This document shows positions 22,960 through 34,439 of a DNA stretch of 64,000 nucleotides, piece by piece. The notes under the pieces are model-generated. The model saw nothing but the letters and a program-made list of their open reading frames with translations. It did not search any database and was not told the DNA's origin. This DNA is from Serripes groenlandicus (lineage: Eukaryota; Mollusca; Bivalvia; Cardiida; Cardiidae), in the NCBI GenBank assembly GCA_031761405.1, contig JASEVX010000001.1:20983584-21047583 (forward strand), in the 5' to 3' direction. A program made the position numbers and the translations under genes. The stretch's first letter is position 1. Each line of letters opens with the position of its first letter.

Positions 22960-24390
22960 AATTAGGCCAGTATTTTTGGTAACGAAGGGTTTTAGTTTTA
23001 TATCAGGAAAAAAAAGCCCTGTCCCCTGATGTCCTGTTTTCAATGGATCGGAATAATTTTGGCAATCTTGGTAGTGTGTCACCAATGTAACACTTGTTCC
23101 AAATTCAAAAATTGGGCCAGTACATTTGAACAGAAAGTTTTTAAAATACCAAGACATGCCCGCCCACTATAGCGACCATGAATTTCAAAGAATCGAAATA
23201 GTTTGAACAATCTGGGTAGAATGTTACCAAAGGAACATTTGTACCAAATTAATTTGAATATTGGACCAGTATATCGAGGGCTTGGCGTGAAACGGTTGTA
23301 ACTTAAAACCTATTTTGATACAACCGTTTCACGCCAAGCCCTCGATATTTTGGAGAATTACATTTACTTCTTAAATAAAAGAAAATGAGCCGAGTCACGT
23401 GGTGGTAATGTGTTTTACACAGATCAAATTAATTTTAACAATGTTGATAGAATCAGGGACATAGATAAGAGGGATAGGCAACTCCACCTGTACACCTGTT
23501 ATCTGGTTAAAATATAACACATAGAAATAAAATTGTCCAAATGTTCACATTTTGTAGCAAAAAAACTTTGAAGTCACATTTGGCACATGAACAAAACATA
23601 CATATTCTAAAAGCTTAATATTTCAACTTAAGTTAGAGATATAATGAACAACTGGAATTTCTTTGTATTTTGAACACTAGCTGACTGGTTTAAAAAACAC
23701 AGATTTTGGAATTTCTGAATTATATTATTTTTTTCCAAAAATTAATAAACTGACATTTTTCATAAGGATAACATATTATCAAAACCAGTAGTATATTAAA
23801 ATATTTTTATCTACTGCAATAGAAGAATGTTTAAACTTCCAGAATTTTTATTTTTTATTTTCATATCTTGAATAGTTTTTTAGTTTTACTTGCTACAAAT
23901 GTTGGCACGGGTGATATTTTAGTATACAGTTTAGTTTCCTTTCCCTGTTATCTACGTCCCTGATATAATTTATTATCAAAGCAGTAGGCCTACTTTTCAA
24001 CGAGACGATTTTCAAGTTTTTACTATCCACATGAAATGAAACCCAGCCCGATCCAAGGCGGCCATGTTTGTGAAAGGATCTGGATAGTTTAAGCAATCTT
24101 AGTAGAGAACCACCCGAAGAATAATTTATGCCAACTCTTTTTGTCAAATCGGGCCTGTAGTTTTGGACCAGACGATTTAAATAGTGTTCTTATTCAATTG
24201 TCATGGCAACCATGATTATGCAGGGAATTCCCTAAGTTTACCATATCTGAAAGGAGGTTTTATAAGGAAACATTTCTGCATAGTTTGGTCGAAACTGGCG
24301 CACATTCAAGGAAATTGTTGACAGACGGCCGACGTCTGATGGTCAACCAACTGCTTACCACGACCGCTGCATGCTCTGGTGAGCTAACAA
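22960..24390 (-). repeat. Degraded ~160-bp core-unit repeats with interruptions
   Basis: 22960-23270 and 23990-24180 contain GGGCCAGTA, TTTGAACAATCT-like and GGCCATG blocks, as in the 30591-32940 element. The stretch ends near 24385 in GGTGAGCTAACAAGC. 23346-23990 between them is AT-rich and shows nothing recognisable. Confidence 0.5.
23274..23345. mobile_element. 72-bp near-perfect hairpin MITE
   Basis: TCGAGGGCTTGGCGTGAAAC and its exact inverse enclose a loop of about 15 bases, flanked by TA on both sides. These are the same termini as the 248-bp element at 56490, so this is an internally deleted copy reduced to its inverted repeats. Confidence 0.9.
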
Positions 24391-24604
24391 GCTGTCGATG
24401 AAACTGTTGACGAAAAAAGAGTCAACTAACTGTATTACTTATAGGAAATTCAAGGAGTTTTCAACAATATATTTTCTGTGTACATTTGAGAGTAAGTATC
24501 AAGGATAACAATATGACAAAGTTGATATATATTCATTTGACAAACTGATCTGCATGAATTCTCCTTTTACCCTGACGGGAGTTAAGTTATACTATTAAGT
24601 ATAA

Positions 24605-24638
24605 CTGGGACTACTAATACTAGTATAAGTAGTCCCAG
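24605..24638. repeat. Hairpin with 11-bp arms
   Basis: CTGGGACTACT and AGTAGTCCCAG around a loop containing ATACTAGTAT. Confidence 0.7.
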
Positions 24639-25124
24639 AATATAATAAGTAAAACACGGCAGTACGATTTATCAAATATTTTATTAACATCGCATCATAG
24701 GTATCTGCATCACAGTGTATAAAATCACACTAAAACACCAAATCAAAGGAAGTCATTATAATGACAATACCAAGTTTGCGTTAGTGAAAAAACTTTACCC
24801 TAACCCTGATACAACTGTCCTTTGAATCACATTCAGTCGACGACCTAAAATGGTGGAAATGTTTGAAATGGTTGTTATAAGCAAAACACTTTTTTCCGTC
24901 ATCAATGCTTTCTAGTGTCAAAGTATTGACGCCGCTTGCTTAAATTGCATTTCCCCCAGCAGATCTTTGGAATAGGGAATTGTCAAAAGTAGTATATCAG
25001 TTTATGGGTAAACTTAAATCGTAACATCAAAGACTAATTTTTGAAACAAAATGTACAAAGCCTTGGTAAAATGAATGTCTTTAAAGCACCTAATCCATCA
25101 ATTAAAATAAAAAGGTTGAATATA
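24639..25124. other. No gene seen
   Basis: AT-rich sequence without recognisable features. Confidence 0.4.
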
Positions 25125-25320
25125 TTGACCCTTTCTCACATGTAGACGCTTTCTGTCGCCTCTGCATCAGTTGACTTTTGAAAACACTGTGGCAAAAGGA
25201 GAAATTTCTCGTAATGAGAAATGTCTCCATTTGCCACAATGTTTTAAATTCTAGTTAATATTTGTCAATATGTTTTCAAAGTCGGCTGCTGTAAATGTGT
25301 TGTATGTGGAAAAGGGTTAA
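25125..25320 (-). mobile_element. TTAA MITE, copy 2
   Basis: Inverse orientation (GTAGACGCTTTC end first). The left target site has mutated to TTGA; the hairpin is GAGAAATTTCTCGTAATGAG. Confidence 0.75.
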
Positions 25321-25423
25321 AGAGACACTTCAGCAAAACCAACCTCAGCATGATTATTACAGGTGTTGACTAGCATCTGCCTGCACATCCAAACTACTGA
25401 ATCTGAATACACCATTTCTTGAA

Positions 25424-25613
25424 ACCTCATTTCCCACATACAACACATCTGCTGCAGACGACTTTCGGAAACATTTAAGGAAAAAAACCATGGACAATCT
25501 GTACTGGTGAAAGTTTTAATTTAGAATAAAGTAGAAAGTATTGTGGCCAATGGAGAAATTGCTCTCGATGACCACAATGTTTTCAAAAGTCGTCTGTAGA
25601 GAGAAATGATTAA
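25424..25613 (+). mobile_element. TTAA MITE, degraded copy 3
   Basis: The CTGCTGCAGACGACTTTC left part and a GTCGTCTGTAGAGAGAAATG right part remain. Confidence 0.55.
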
Positions 25614-25973
25614 ATAAACTGCTTGGATTCACAGTTTCATCTGAAATTTACATTGGCCGCGAGGCCAACTTTCCGGTTCTATACTGGAGAATCGTTCAAT
25701 TATAGCAACACCCAATGTGTTATGATGTTCTATAAATAAAATAATATCTCTCTACTTCACTATATAAAGATCCAATGAAATGACAGCATTTATATGAATA
25801 TTACTTGAAATAATTAAATGCTCAACCATATAAATATTTTGGCTTAAAATAAAATTTCAACAGAAATAATACAACACATTTGATATTTGGTCCTGTTGCT
25901 ACTATTTATACATATATTTATATACAAAAGTGTACATGTACAGGTTCCATAACACAAGTTTTTCTAGTGATTT
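25614..25973. other. No gene seen
   Basis: AT-rich sequence. Confidence 0.4.
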
Positions 25974-25976
25974 GTC

Positions 25977-26000
25977 CCCCCCCCCCCCCCCCCCCCCCCC
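25977..26000. repeat. Poly-C run
   Basis: About 24 consecutive C residues directly ahead of the 56-bp minisatellite. Confidence 0.95.
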
Positions 26001-26760
26001 GATGTAAAATCCCCAATCTTATATTCAGAAGTGTTTAACAGAGATTTTGTCCTACCTATGTAAAGTCCCCTCTGTAATATTCAGATGTTTGTCCTTTGTA
26101 ATATTCAAAAGAAAGGTCCCCATTCTAATATTTAGAAGTGTTTTATAGTAATTGTGTTCTCCCTATGTAAGGTCCCCTCTGTAATATTCCGAAGTGTTTT
26201 ACAGTAGTGTTTAACAGAGATTTGTCCTCCCTTATGAAAGGTCCCCTCTGTAATATTCAGAAGTGTTTAAGAGAAATGTTGTCCTCCCTATGTACGGTCC
26301 CCTCTGAAATATTCAGAAGTGTTTAACAGAGATGTTTTCCTACCTATGTAAAGTCCCCTCTGTAATTCATATGTTTGTCCTTTGTAATATTCAAAAGAAA
26401 GGTCCCCATTCTAATATTTAGAAGTGTTTTATAGTAATTGTGTTCTCTCTATGTAAGGTCCCCTCTGTAATATTCCGAAGTGTTTTACAGTAGTTGTTTT
26501 CTCCCTATTTAAAGTCCCCTCTGTAATATTCAAAAGTGTTTTACAGTAATTGTTTTCTACCTATTTAAGGTCCCCTCTGTAATATTCAGAAGTGTTTTAC
26601 AGTAATTGTTTCCTCCCTATTTAAGGTCCCCTCTGTAATATTCAGAAGTGTTTTACAGTAATTGTTTTCTCCCTATTTAAGGTCCCCTCTGTAATATTCA
26701 GAAGTGTTTAACAATGTTGATTTGTCCTCCCGACCGTGCATAACTCAGAATAAAGATCCA
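26001..26760. repeat. ~56-bp minisatellite
   Basis: About 13 units built on AAGGTCCCCTCTGTAATATT, CAGAAGTGTTTTACAGTAAT, TGTTTTCTCCCTATTT. Units at 26460-26700 are almost identical; earlier ones diverge and vary in length. Confidence 0.9.
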
Positions 26761-27961
26761 ACACTATATTGTGTAGTTTGTAACAATGATCTTGTCCTCC
26801 CTTAGTCGATGTAAGGTCGCCACTCTAAGATACATTATTTCTTAATAATAATATTGTCAACCCTTTCCATCAGTTTGATAATTGATCCTGTCATTTATGT
26901 CAAATACATACAACAAACTTGAAGCAGACAACTTTGGAACCATACCAGGCAAGGAAAATAAGTACGAAGAAGAGTATATTTATTGGATAGAGTTTAAAAC
27001 TTTGTGACATTTACAGAATCTCTACAAATTACAGTATAATTATTCAATAGAGTTGAAAACATTGTGACATTTACAAACATATTCTTGAAAAAGTCGTCTG
27101 CTGCAGATGTGTCAAATTGTGTCTGCGATAGGAAATCAGTTAATGATAAATAAATGTTATGTACAATTGTGTGATAAGTTTGTAAGAGCATCTAGTTTCA
27201 AGAATAATTTTACAATTATAGTAAACATGCAATTTCAATAAATAGATCTACACTAAATCTACACAATTTGGACTATTTACATATACATGTACTTCAAGTT
27301 TGACTTATAAACTCCTACTTTTGACCTTCATATGTCAAATGAAAGAATAATTTTACTCAGCCTCTGCAGTGGATTTTCATGCCTCTACAGATGATGATTT
27401 TTGGAAAAAACATTGCTAAACAATAAGGCAAGCTTTCACAGAATGTAAATGTCTACAAGTTAGTACATAGAAAATAGTATGTTAAAGTAGATGCATAGCT
27501 TTGTACTTTACTATTAGGCGCGTGGACAAAACTTGATATCTTGTGATCGAGACTGAAGGGCAAGAGAAATGTAAAATTTCTAATGCTCTGAGATACAAAA
27601 TACAAAGCTGCTTAATCAACTCTACTGCAATATAAATTTCATTTAATTATATACCTTATGTCACTTTTAAAATAGAAAACAATTTTACAAATTTAAATAT
27701 CTTTAAATAATGGAATATTACATATTTTTTGACATGAACTAAATTTGTATAAATGGCTTGTGAATTACTACGTAACACTATCCCATTTTGCATGATATGA
27801 CATCATATTGCAATGAAGTCATGTTACCATACTTGGTACCATACTAAATGTTTCATGTTGTATTTGCGCCAGAAAATTTGCAGACCTGTATATAATAAAA
27901 CAATTTCATCTTAAAAATTTTCTTATCAGAAACACTATTAGTATTATCTAAATTATGCCAT
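26761..27961. other. No gene seen; degraded MITE pieces
   Basis: Around 26870-27130 there are CAACAAACTTGAAGCAGACA and GTCGTCTGCTGCAGATGTGT blocks, probably an old TTAA-type MITE. The rest is AT-rich and featureless. Confidence 0.4.
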
Positions 27962-28089
27962 TTAAACCCTTTCCTTTTCGAATCGTATAGACGCCTCTGC
28001 AGCAGACTACTTTTGAAAACTGTGGCAAAAAGAGAAATTGCTCAATGAGCCAATTTCTTATTTTGCCACAATGTTTTCAACTATATTAA
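27962..28089 (-). mobile_element. TTAA MITE, half copy 4
   Basis: Left half in inverse orientation up to the hairpin, then directly joined at a shared TTAA to copy 5. Confidence 0.65.
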
Positions 28090-28285
28090 CCCTCACATAC
28101 AACAAATCAGCAGCAGACGACTTTGAAAACATAGTGACAAAAACCTGAAAAATCTCCATAAAAGGTAGCTAAATTGTTAAATAAAGTTGAAAACATCGTG
28201 GCCGAAGGAGAAATTGCTCATCATGAGCAATTTCACCTTTGGCCACAGTGTTTTCAAAAGTCGTCTGCAGGTGGGAGAGAGTTAA
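28086..28285 (+). mobile_element. TTAA MITE, copy 5
   Basis: Begins TTAACCCTCACATACAACAA; the hairpin GAAATTGCTCATCATGAGCA is intact; TTAA at the right end. Confidence 0.75.
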
Positions 28286-28381
28286 ATAATTACACTTTCA
28301 CTTGTAGAGACAAATTGCCTTTACATTTTCAAAGTCGCCTGCTGCAGATTTGTTGTAAGTGGGAAAGGATGACAGTTTACC

Positions 28382-28606
28382 TTAACCCTTTCCCTCATAT
28401 AGACACTTTCTGACCTCTCTGCAGCAGGCGGCTTTTGAAAAACCAATTGTGACAAAAAGAAGAAATTACTCAAAACAAGCAATTTCTCCTTTCTTAATCT
28501 TCTCAAGGATTAAACTTGCATTTATAGAGATACTTTATGGTTCTACCTTAATGTTTACAAAGTCTTCTGCTGCAGATTTTTTGTATTATAAAGTGGGAAA
28601 GGATAA
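28382..28606 (-). mobile_element. TTAA MITE, copy 6
   Basis: Intact left TTAA and CCCTTTCCCTCATATAGACA; the right end has decayed to GGGAAAGGATAA. Confidence 0.75.
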
Positions 28607-28675
28607 CAGTCTACCTTAACGGATATTTTAAGACGTCTGCTTTGAAAACATGGCAAAACTATGGAAAATATCTAT

Positions 28676-28992
28676 TTAACCCTTTCCCTCATACGACAAT
28701 TCTGCAGCAGACGACTTTGAACGTAATTTGTCAGATGGATAACCTATGACTAAAAGTGGAAAACATTGCGACAAAAGGAGAAATTGCACGTTCTGTGCAA
28801 TTTCTTCTTTTGTCACTATGTTTTCATAACGCCGTCTGCTTTAACCCTTTCCCTCATACGACAATTCTGCAGCAGACGACTTTGAACGTAATTCGTCAGA
28901 TGGATAACCTATTTCTTCTTTTGTCACTATGTTTTCCAAAAGCTGTCTGCAGCAGAGGCGTCAGAAAGCGTCTATATGAGGGAAAGGGTTAA
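28676..28992 (+). mobile_element. TTAA MITE tandem dimer, copies 7 and 8
   Basis: Copy 7 (28676-28840) stops at GCCGTCTGC and copy 8 starts at the TTAA of 28841. Both lack the same internal stretch, joining GTCAG directly to ATGGATAACC. The same junction occurs inverted at 47829. Confidence 0.85.
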
Positions 28993-29101
28993 TGAAAGTA
29001 TAACTATTGAATTGAAAACATCGGCAGACTGAAGAATAAATTGTTCATTGTGAACAAATTCTCCTTTTTTCCACAATGTTTTCAAATGTCACCTGCTGCA
29101 G

Positions 29102-29322
29102 TTAACCCTTTCCCTCATACGACAATTCTGCAGCAGACAACTTTGAACATATTTTGTCAAAAAATGGAACATCTCTATAATTGAATGGATAACCTGTGAC
29201 AAAAAGTGGAAAACATTGTGGCAAAAGGAGAAATTGCACGTTTTGTGCAATTTCTTCTTTTGTCACTATGTTTTCAAAAAGCCGTCTGCTGCAGAGGCGT
29301 CAGAAATGAGGGAAAGGGTTAA
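29102..29322 (+). mobile_element. TTAA MITE, copy 9
   Basis: Near full length; the right end lacks the GCGTCTATA block (CAGAAATGAGGGAAAGGG). 28993-29101 just before it is an old relic of the same family. Confidence 0.88.
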
Positions 29323-29597
29323 ATAGTTGTCTGCTACAAATGTGTCAAAATGCATCTGAATGCAGGGAAGTGTTCAGCTAAAAATTGTCTTTTTCCCCCA
29401 TGAATCCATCAGGTAATGGTATTTCTATATATGGCACTTCTGGCAATTTCAGGTCTTATATTTCGTTAGGTGTCATATAACCCATTAAACCTATTTAACA
29501 GGGACTGTTCACATTTTTGCAAAGGTTTTTTCAAAGTCATCTGCTGCAGATTTGTTGTATGTGGGAAAAGTGCTACATCAATTTTGGCATATAACTA
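29323..29597. other. No gene seen; MITE relic
   Basis: CATCTGCTGCAGATTTGTTG near 29540 is a lone MITE end. Nothing else is recognised. Confidence 0.4.
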
Positions 29598-30118
29598 GTC
29601 GGGGTCCAATTCCACCAACCTTACTTAGCGCTAAGTAATACTTAAGTACTTAAAAGCAGACTTCCATCATTTTTGTTTCCCTATAATATCTTGTAAAACA
29701 TGAATGGCGGAATGTTTTTAAGTAAATGACTAAGTTGACACAAATAGTAACCTTACTGACTCACAATACTTGTTAATTAAGAAATGAAATATTTAGGCGT
29801 TTTTATAAGGGAAACAAAAATGATGAAATATATACCTTTAACCTTTCCCATCGATAGACGCTTTCGGACGCCTCTGCAGCAGGCGGCTTTTTGAAAACAT
29901 GCAGCAAATGGAGAAATTGCTCAAAACAAGCAATTTCTCCTTTTATCAGCATGTTTTAAACTCTATTCAATTAGTGTCCTTTTATTTAAAGGGAGTTTCA
30001 AAAATATTTCGGGTACGTTTTCAAAGGCATCTGCTGCAGATTTGATGCAGGTGGGAAAGGGGTTAAGTGTTTTTAAAAGTATTACTTAGCGCTAAGTAAA
30101 GTTGTTGGAATTTGACCC
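29598..30118. mobile_element. Inverted-repeat element with TTACTTAGCGCTAAGTAA termini
   Basis: GGGTCCAATTCCACCAACC and TTACTTAGCGCTAAGTAATA at 29598-29645 are mirrored by TATTACTTAGCGCTAAGTAA and GTTGGAATTTGACCC ending near 30118. A TTAA MITE (29838-30066) is nested inside. Confidence 0.7.
29838..30066 (-). mobile_element. TTAA MITE, copy 10 (nested)
   Basis: TTAA at both ends. It sits inside the 29598-30118 element, so it inserted later. Confidence 0.85.
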
Positions 30119-30230
30119 AGGATACTCTTCTGTTTTCTATGTCAGAAGTTACATTTGTGTCTATACCTCATGCAATCAGACACTGAAGACTATTGTGAGA
30201 GTATGCATTATGCACAAGCTGACCCGAGTC

Positions 30231-30382
30231 TTAACCCTTTCCCACATACAACAAATTTGCAGCATACGACTTTGAAAACATTTGTAAAAAAGTAATGAGC
30301 AATTTCCCCTTTTGCAACAATATTTTCAAAAGCCATCTGCTGCAGAGGTGGCAAAATGCGTCTACATGTAGGAAAGGGTTTG
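30231..30382 (+). mobile_element. TTAA MITE, deleted copy 11
   Basis: Left TTAACCCTTTCCCACATAC; the middle is shortened; right end GTAGGAAAGGGTTTG. Confidence 0.75.
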
Positions 30383-30590
30383 TTTTGTACGCATGCAGAT
30401 ACATAAAGACCCTAAATCCCTAGACTCGGCTCATATCATATAGATGAGGTACGTTATTGTTGAGCAAAAAAACGCAACCAATCTAACACTTACTGTTACT
30501 TTTGTGCTATTCTGATTAGCTTAAAATTATGAAAACAATGACAACTAGTAAAATAATCATGTAAATTGGGATTTCCCTTGATATCCATAC

Positions 30591-32940
30591 AAAACAAGAG
30601 GGCCAAGATGGCCCTAAAATCGATCACCTGAATGATAGTTAATTAGAAGCAAATATTTAACTGCAAATATCTGTGAAAATTTGATCAGGAGTTCAAATGA
30701 AACTGCAAGGAGTGGAAATAGTCCATTTTTATCTTGAAATCTAACAAGAGCTTTCTCAATTTCTGATGCTGCAGCAACAAAGGTTCTACACAGAATGCAA
30801 GTATTTGAACAATTTTGAAAGAGGACCATCAAAGGAACATTCCTGTGAAGTAACATTGAAATTGGTCAAGTGGAATGGTAGGAGTTGTCATTTGTAGCTA
30901 AAAGTTCAATTTACCCCTTTTGTGATGACGCGAGGTTACTATGATTTTGTAACTAATCAAAACAGCTTGAACAAATTAAATGTAGAGGATCACTGAAGTA
31001 GGATTTATATTCAATTTCCTTAATATCAGACAAGAACTTTTAAAGCTTGGACATTTTGCCCCCTTTCTGATGCTGCAGCAACCCTGGCGGCCATGTTTTT
31101 CAACCGATCGGAAATATTTGAACAATCTTGGTAAAGGGTGCCCCAAGAAACATTTGTGCAAAATAATTTTCAAATTGGGCCAGTACTTTTGGACAAGAAG
31201 ATTTTTAAAATTTTAACAAAAAAAAACCAAGCTCCTCCTCCTGGCGGCCATGTTTTTCAACCGATCGGAAATATTTGAACAATCTTGGTAAAGGGTGCCC
31301 CAAGGAACATTTGTGCAAAATAATTTTCAAATCGGGCCAGTACTTTTGGTCAAGAAGATTTTTAAAATTTTAACAATGCACATATAAGGAAAACAGGCTC
31401 CGCCCCCTGGCGGCCATGTTTTTCAACCGATCGGAAATATTTGAACAATCTTGGTAAAGGGTGCCCCAATGAACATTTGTGGAAAATAATTTTCAAATCG
31501 GGCAAGTACTTTTGGACAAGAAGATTTTTTAAGTTTTAACAATGCACGTAGAAGGAAAACAAGCTTCGCCCCCTGGCGGCCATGTTTTTCAACGGATCGG
31601 AAATATTTGAACAATCTTGGTAAAGGGTGCCCCAAGGAACATTTGTGCAAAATAATTTTCAAATCGGGCCAGTACTTTTGGTCAAGAAGATTTTTAAAAT
31701 TTTAACAATGCACATATAAGGAAAACAGGCTCCGCCCCCTGGCGGCCATGTTTTTCAACCGATCGGAAATATTTGAACAATCTAGGTAAAGGGTGCCCCA
31801 ATGAACATTTGTGGAAAATAATTTTCAAATCGGGCCAGTACTTTTGGACAAGAAGTTTTTTTAAGTTTTAACAATGCACGTATAAGGAAAACAAGCTCCG
31901 CGCCCTGGCGGCCATGTTTTTCAACGGATCGGGAATATTTGAACAATCTTGGTAAAGGGTGCCCCAAGGAACATTTGTGCAAAATAATTTTCAAATTGGG
32001 CCAGTACTTTTTGACAAGAAGATTTTTAAAATTTTAACAATGCACATATAAGGAAAACAGGCTCCACCCCCTGGCGGCCATGTTTTTCAATCGATCGGAA
32101 ATATTTGAACAATCTTGGTAAAGGGTGCCCCAATCAACATTTGTGGAAAATAATTTTCAAATCGGGCCAGTACTTTTGGACAAGAAGATTTTTTAAGTTT
32201 TAACAATGCACATATAAGGAAAACAAGTTCCACGCCCTGGCGGCCATGTTTTTCAACGGATCGGAAATATTTGAACAATCTTCGTAAAGGGTGCCCCAAG
32301 GAACATTTGTGCAAAACAATTTTCAAATCGGGCCAGTACTTTTTGACAAGAAGATTTTTAAAATTTTAACAATGCACATATAAGGAAAACAGGCTCCGCC
32401 CCCTGGCGGCCATGTTTTTCAACCGATCGGAAATTTTTGAACAATCTTGGTAAAGGGTGCCCCAATGTACATTTGTGCAAAATAATTGTCAAATCGGGCC
32501 AGTACTTCTGGACAAGAAGATTTTTAAAGTTTTAACAATGCACATATAAGGAAAATAAGCTCCGCCCCCTGGCGGCCATGTTTTTCAACGGATCGGAAAT
32601 ATTTGAACAATCTTGGTAGAGGGTACCCCAAGGAACATTTGTGCAAAATAATTTTTAAATCGGGCCAGTACTTTTGGACAAGAAGATTTTTTAAGATTTG
32701 GCAATTTTCCCCTTTTCTGTTGCCGCGGCAACCAAAGTTCTCGATGGAATTTAAATCTTTGAACAATTTTTAAAGAGGTTCACCAAAGGAACATTCCTGT
32801 GAAGTTTGGTTGAAATTGGTCAAGTGGTTAAGGAGGAGATGATCTAAATGTTAACGACGGACGACGACGGACGACGTAAGACGGACAAAAAGTGATCAGA
32901 ATAGCTCACCTTGAGCCTTTGGCTCTAGGTGATCTAAAAA
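30591..32940 (+). mobile_element. ACAAGAGGGCC element with a ten-unit 166-bp core array
   Basis: Starts AACAAGAGGGCCAAGATGGCC and ends GATCAGAATAGCTCACCTTG, a hairpin (GAGCCTTTGGCTC) and GATCTAAAA. The core repeats at exactly 166 bases: the CTGGCGGCCATG anchor is at 31408, 31574, 31740, 31906, 32072, 32238, 32404 and 32570, with two more divergent units before. Alternate units differ in step (CCAATGAACATTTGTGG against CCAAGGAACATTTGTGC), giving a 332-bp dimer period. Open frames on the minus strand are repeat products. Confidence 0.85.
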
Positions 32941-32984
32941 AGGTTGAAAAGTATAATTATGTGTCATTTGGATAAAAAAAATGC

Positions 32985-33437
32985 CAGTCTGACTGAGTAA
33001 TTATTTTGCCAATCTGACTGAATAAATCTTTTGCCAGTCTGACCGAATAAATCTTTTGCCAGTCTAACCGAATAAATCTTTTGCCAGTCTGACCGAATAA
33101 ATCTTTTGCCAGTCTGACCTAATAAATCTTTTGCCAGTCTGACCAAATAAATATTTTGCCAGTCTGAACGAATAAATCTTTTGCCAGTCTGACCGAATAA
33201 ATCTTTTGCCAGTCTGAACGAATAAATCTTTTGCCAGTCTGACCGAATAAATCTTTTGCCAGTCTGACCGAATAAATCTTTTGCCAGTCTGACAGAATAA
33301 AACTTTTGCCAGTCTGACAGAATAAAACTTTTGCCAGTCTGACAGAATAAAACTTTTGCCAGTCTGACAGAATAAAACTTTTGCCAGTCTGACAGAATAA
33401 AACTTTTGCCAGTCTCACCAAATAAATCTTTTGCCAG
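32985..33437. repeat. 25-bp minisatellite (about 18 units)
   Basis: Unit GAATAAATCTTTTGCCAGTC plus TGACC. One block (33290-33415) is homogenised to a variant with AGAATAAAAC. Because 25 is not a multiple of three, all frames cycle and a 181-codon minus frame results; it is not a gene. Confidence 0.95.
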
Positions 33438-33500
33438 TGTTTTCAAAAAGCTGTCTGCTGCAGAGGCATCAGAAAGCGTATATATGAGGGAAAGGGTTAA
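33438..33500 (+). mobile_element. TTAA MITE, right end only (copy 12)
   Basis: Directly abuts the last 25-bp unit at TTTTGCCAGTG/TTTTCAAAAA. The minisatellite appears to have expanded within or beside this MITE. Confidence 0.8.
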
Positions 33501-33602
33501 AGCAATCATATCAAAACTAAAAAAAAATGTAAATTAATTTACAGGCTTTGTCTTAATTTCTGATTCCTGTAATTTGAAGAATTATCTCATATCAATAACG
33601 TA

Positions 33603-33835
33603 TTAACCCTTTCCCTCATACGACAATTCTGCAGCAGACGACTTTGAATATATTTTGTCAAAAAATGGAAAATCTCTATAATTGAATAGATAACCCAGTA
33701 TGACTAAAAGTGGAACACATTGTGGCAAAAGGAGAAATTGCTCGTCTTGAGCAATTTCTTCTTTTGTCATTATGTTTTCAAAAAGCCATCTGCTGCAGAG
33801 GTGTCAGAAAGTGTCTATATGAGGGAAAGGGTTAA
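33603..33835 (+). mobile_element. TTAA MITE, copy 13 (full length)
   Basis: 233 bp, TTAA on both sides, complete hairpin GAAATTGCTCGTCTTGAGCA. Confidence 0.92.
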
Positions 33836-33853
33836 GGTCTGCTGTTTAATTAC

Positions 33854-34080
33854 TTAACCCTTTCTGGTACATGCAGTTGCAATTTGACACAATAGCAGGA
33901 ATTTTTGGAAAACATTGAGGTAAAAGGAGAACTTGCTCAGAATGAAAAATATCTCTCTAATTGCCAAAATGATTTCAACTCTATTCAATAAAATAATATT
34001 TATTTTATAGAAATTTTCCATATTTTATGCCAAACAATTTTCAGAATCGTCTGCTGCAGTTTTGTTGTATGTAAGAATGA
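33854..34080 (-). mobile_element. TTAA MITE, degraded copy 14
   Basis: Left TTAACCCTTTCTGG; right CTGCTGCAGTTTTGTTGTAT. It overlaps the presumed neurexin 3' UTR or downstream region. Confidence 0.6.
33999..34004 (-). promoter_or_regulatory. Possible polyadenylation signal of the neurexin gene
   Basis: AATAAA on the minus strand, about 435 bases beyond the neurexin stop codon. It lies inside a degraded TTAA MITE and in very AT-rich sequence, so it may be chance. No closer AATAAA is seen in the 34005-34439 stretch. Confidence 0.25.
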
Positions 34081-34439
34081 ATAATCAAGGTAGATTTGTC
34101 AACAATAATTTTACAAACAATTTTTGAATAGCTAAATATTAACACTGTGTGATTAAAGGATGAAGTATGGTATTTAACCTTCTTTTCCTCCAATGTTTCC
34201 AGTATGTTAGAATCCCAAAAATCATAAAATCTGAAGAAATAGGGAAGGACTTGCTTGTCATAAGACTTAACTACCTTTTCCAAAATTTGAATAAATGACA
34301 GCCTATGTATGTAATGATAAGTGTTTCAACCCAGGAAAATAATAAATGTACATATATTCTAAAACATATAATGTTAAACACATTAATACATAATGAGTTT
34401 ACACATTTACTCGTTCACACACGCGTCAATCTCCTCATA

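Noticed and set aside
32964..33509. 181-codon minus-strand repeat protein
   Set aside because: Product of the 25-bp minisatellite cycling through three frames; similar proteins appear in a second frame.
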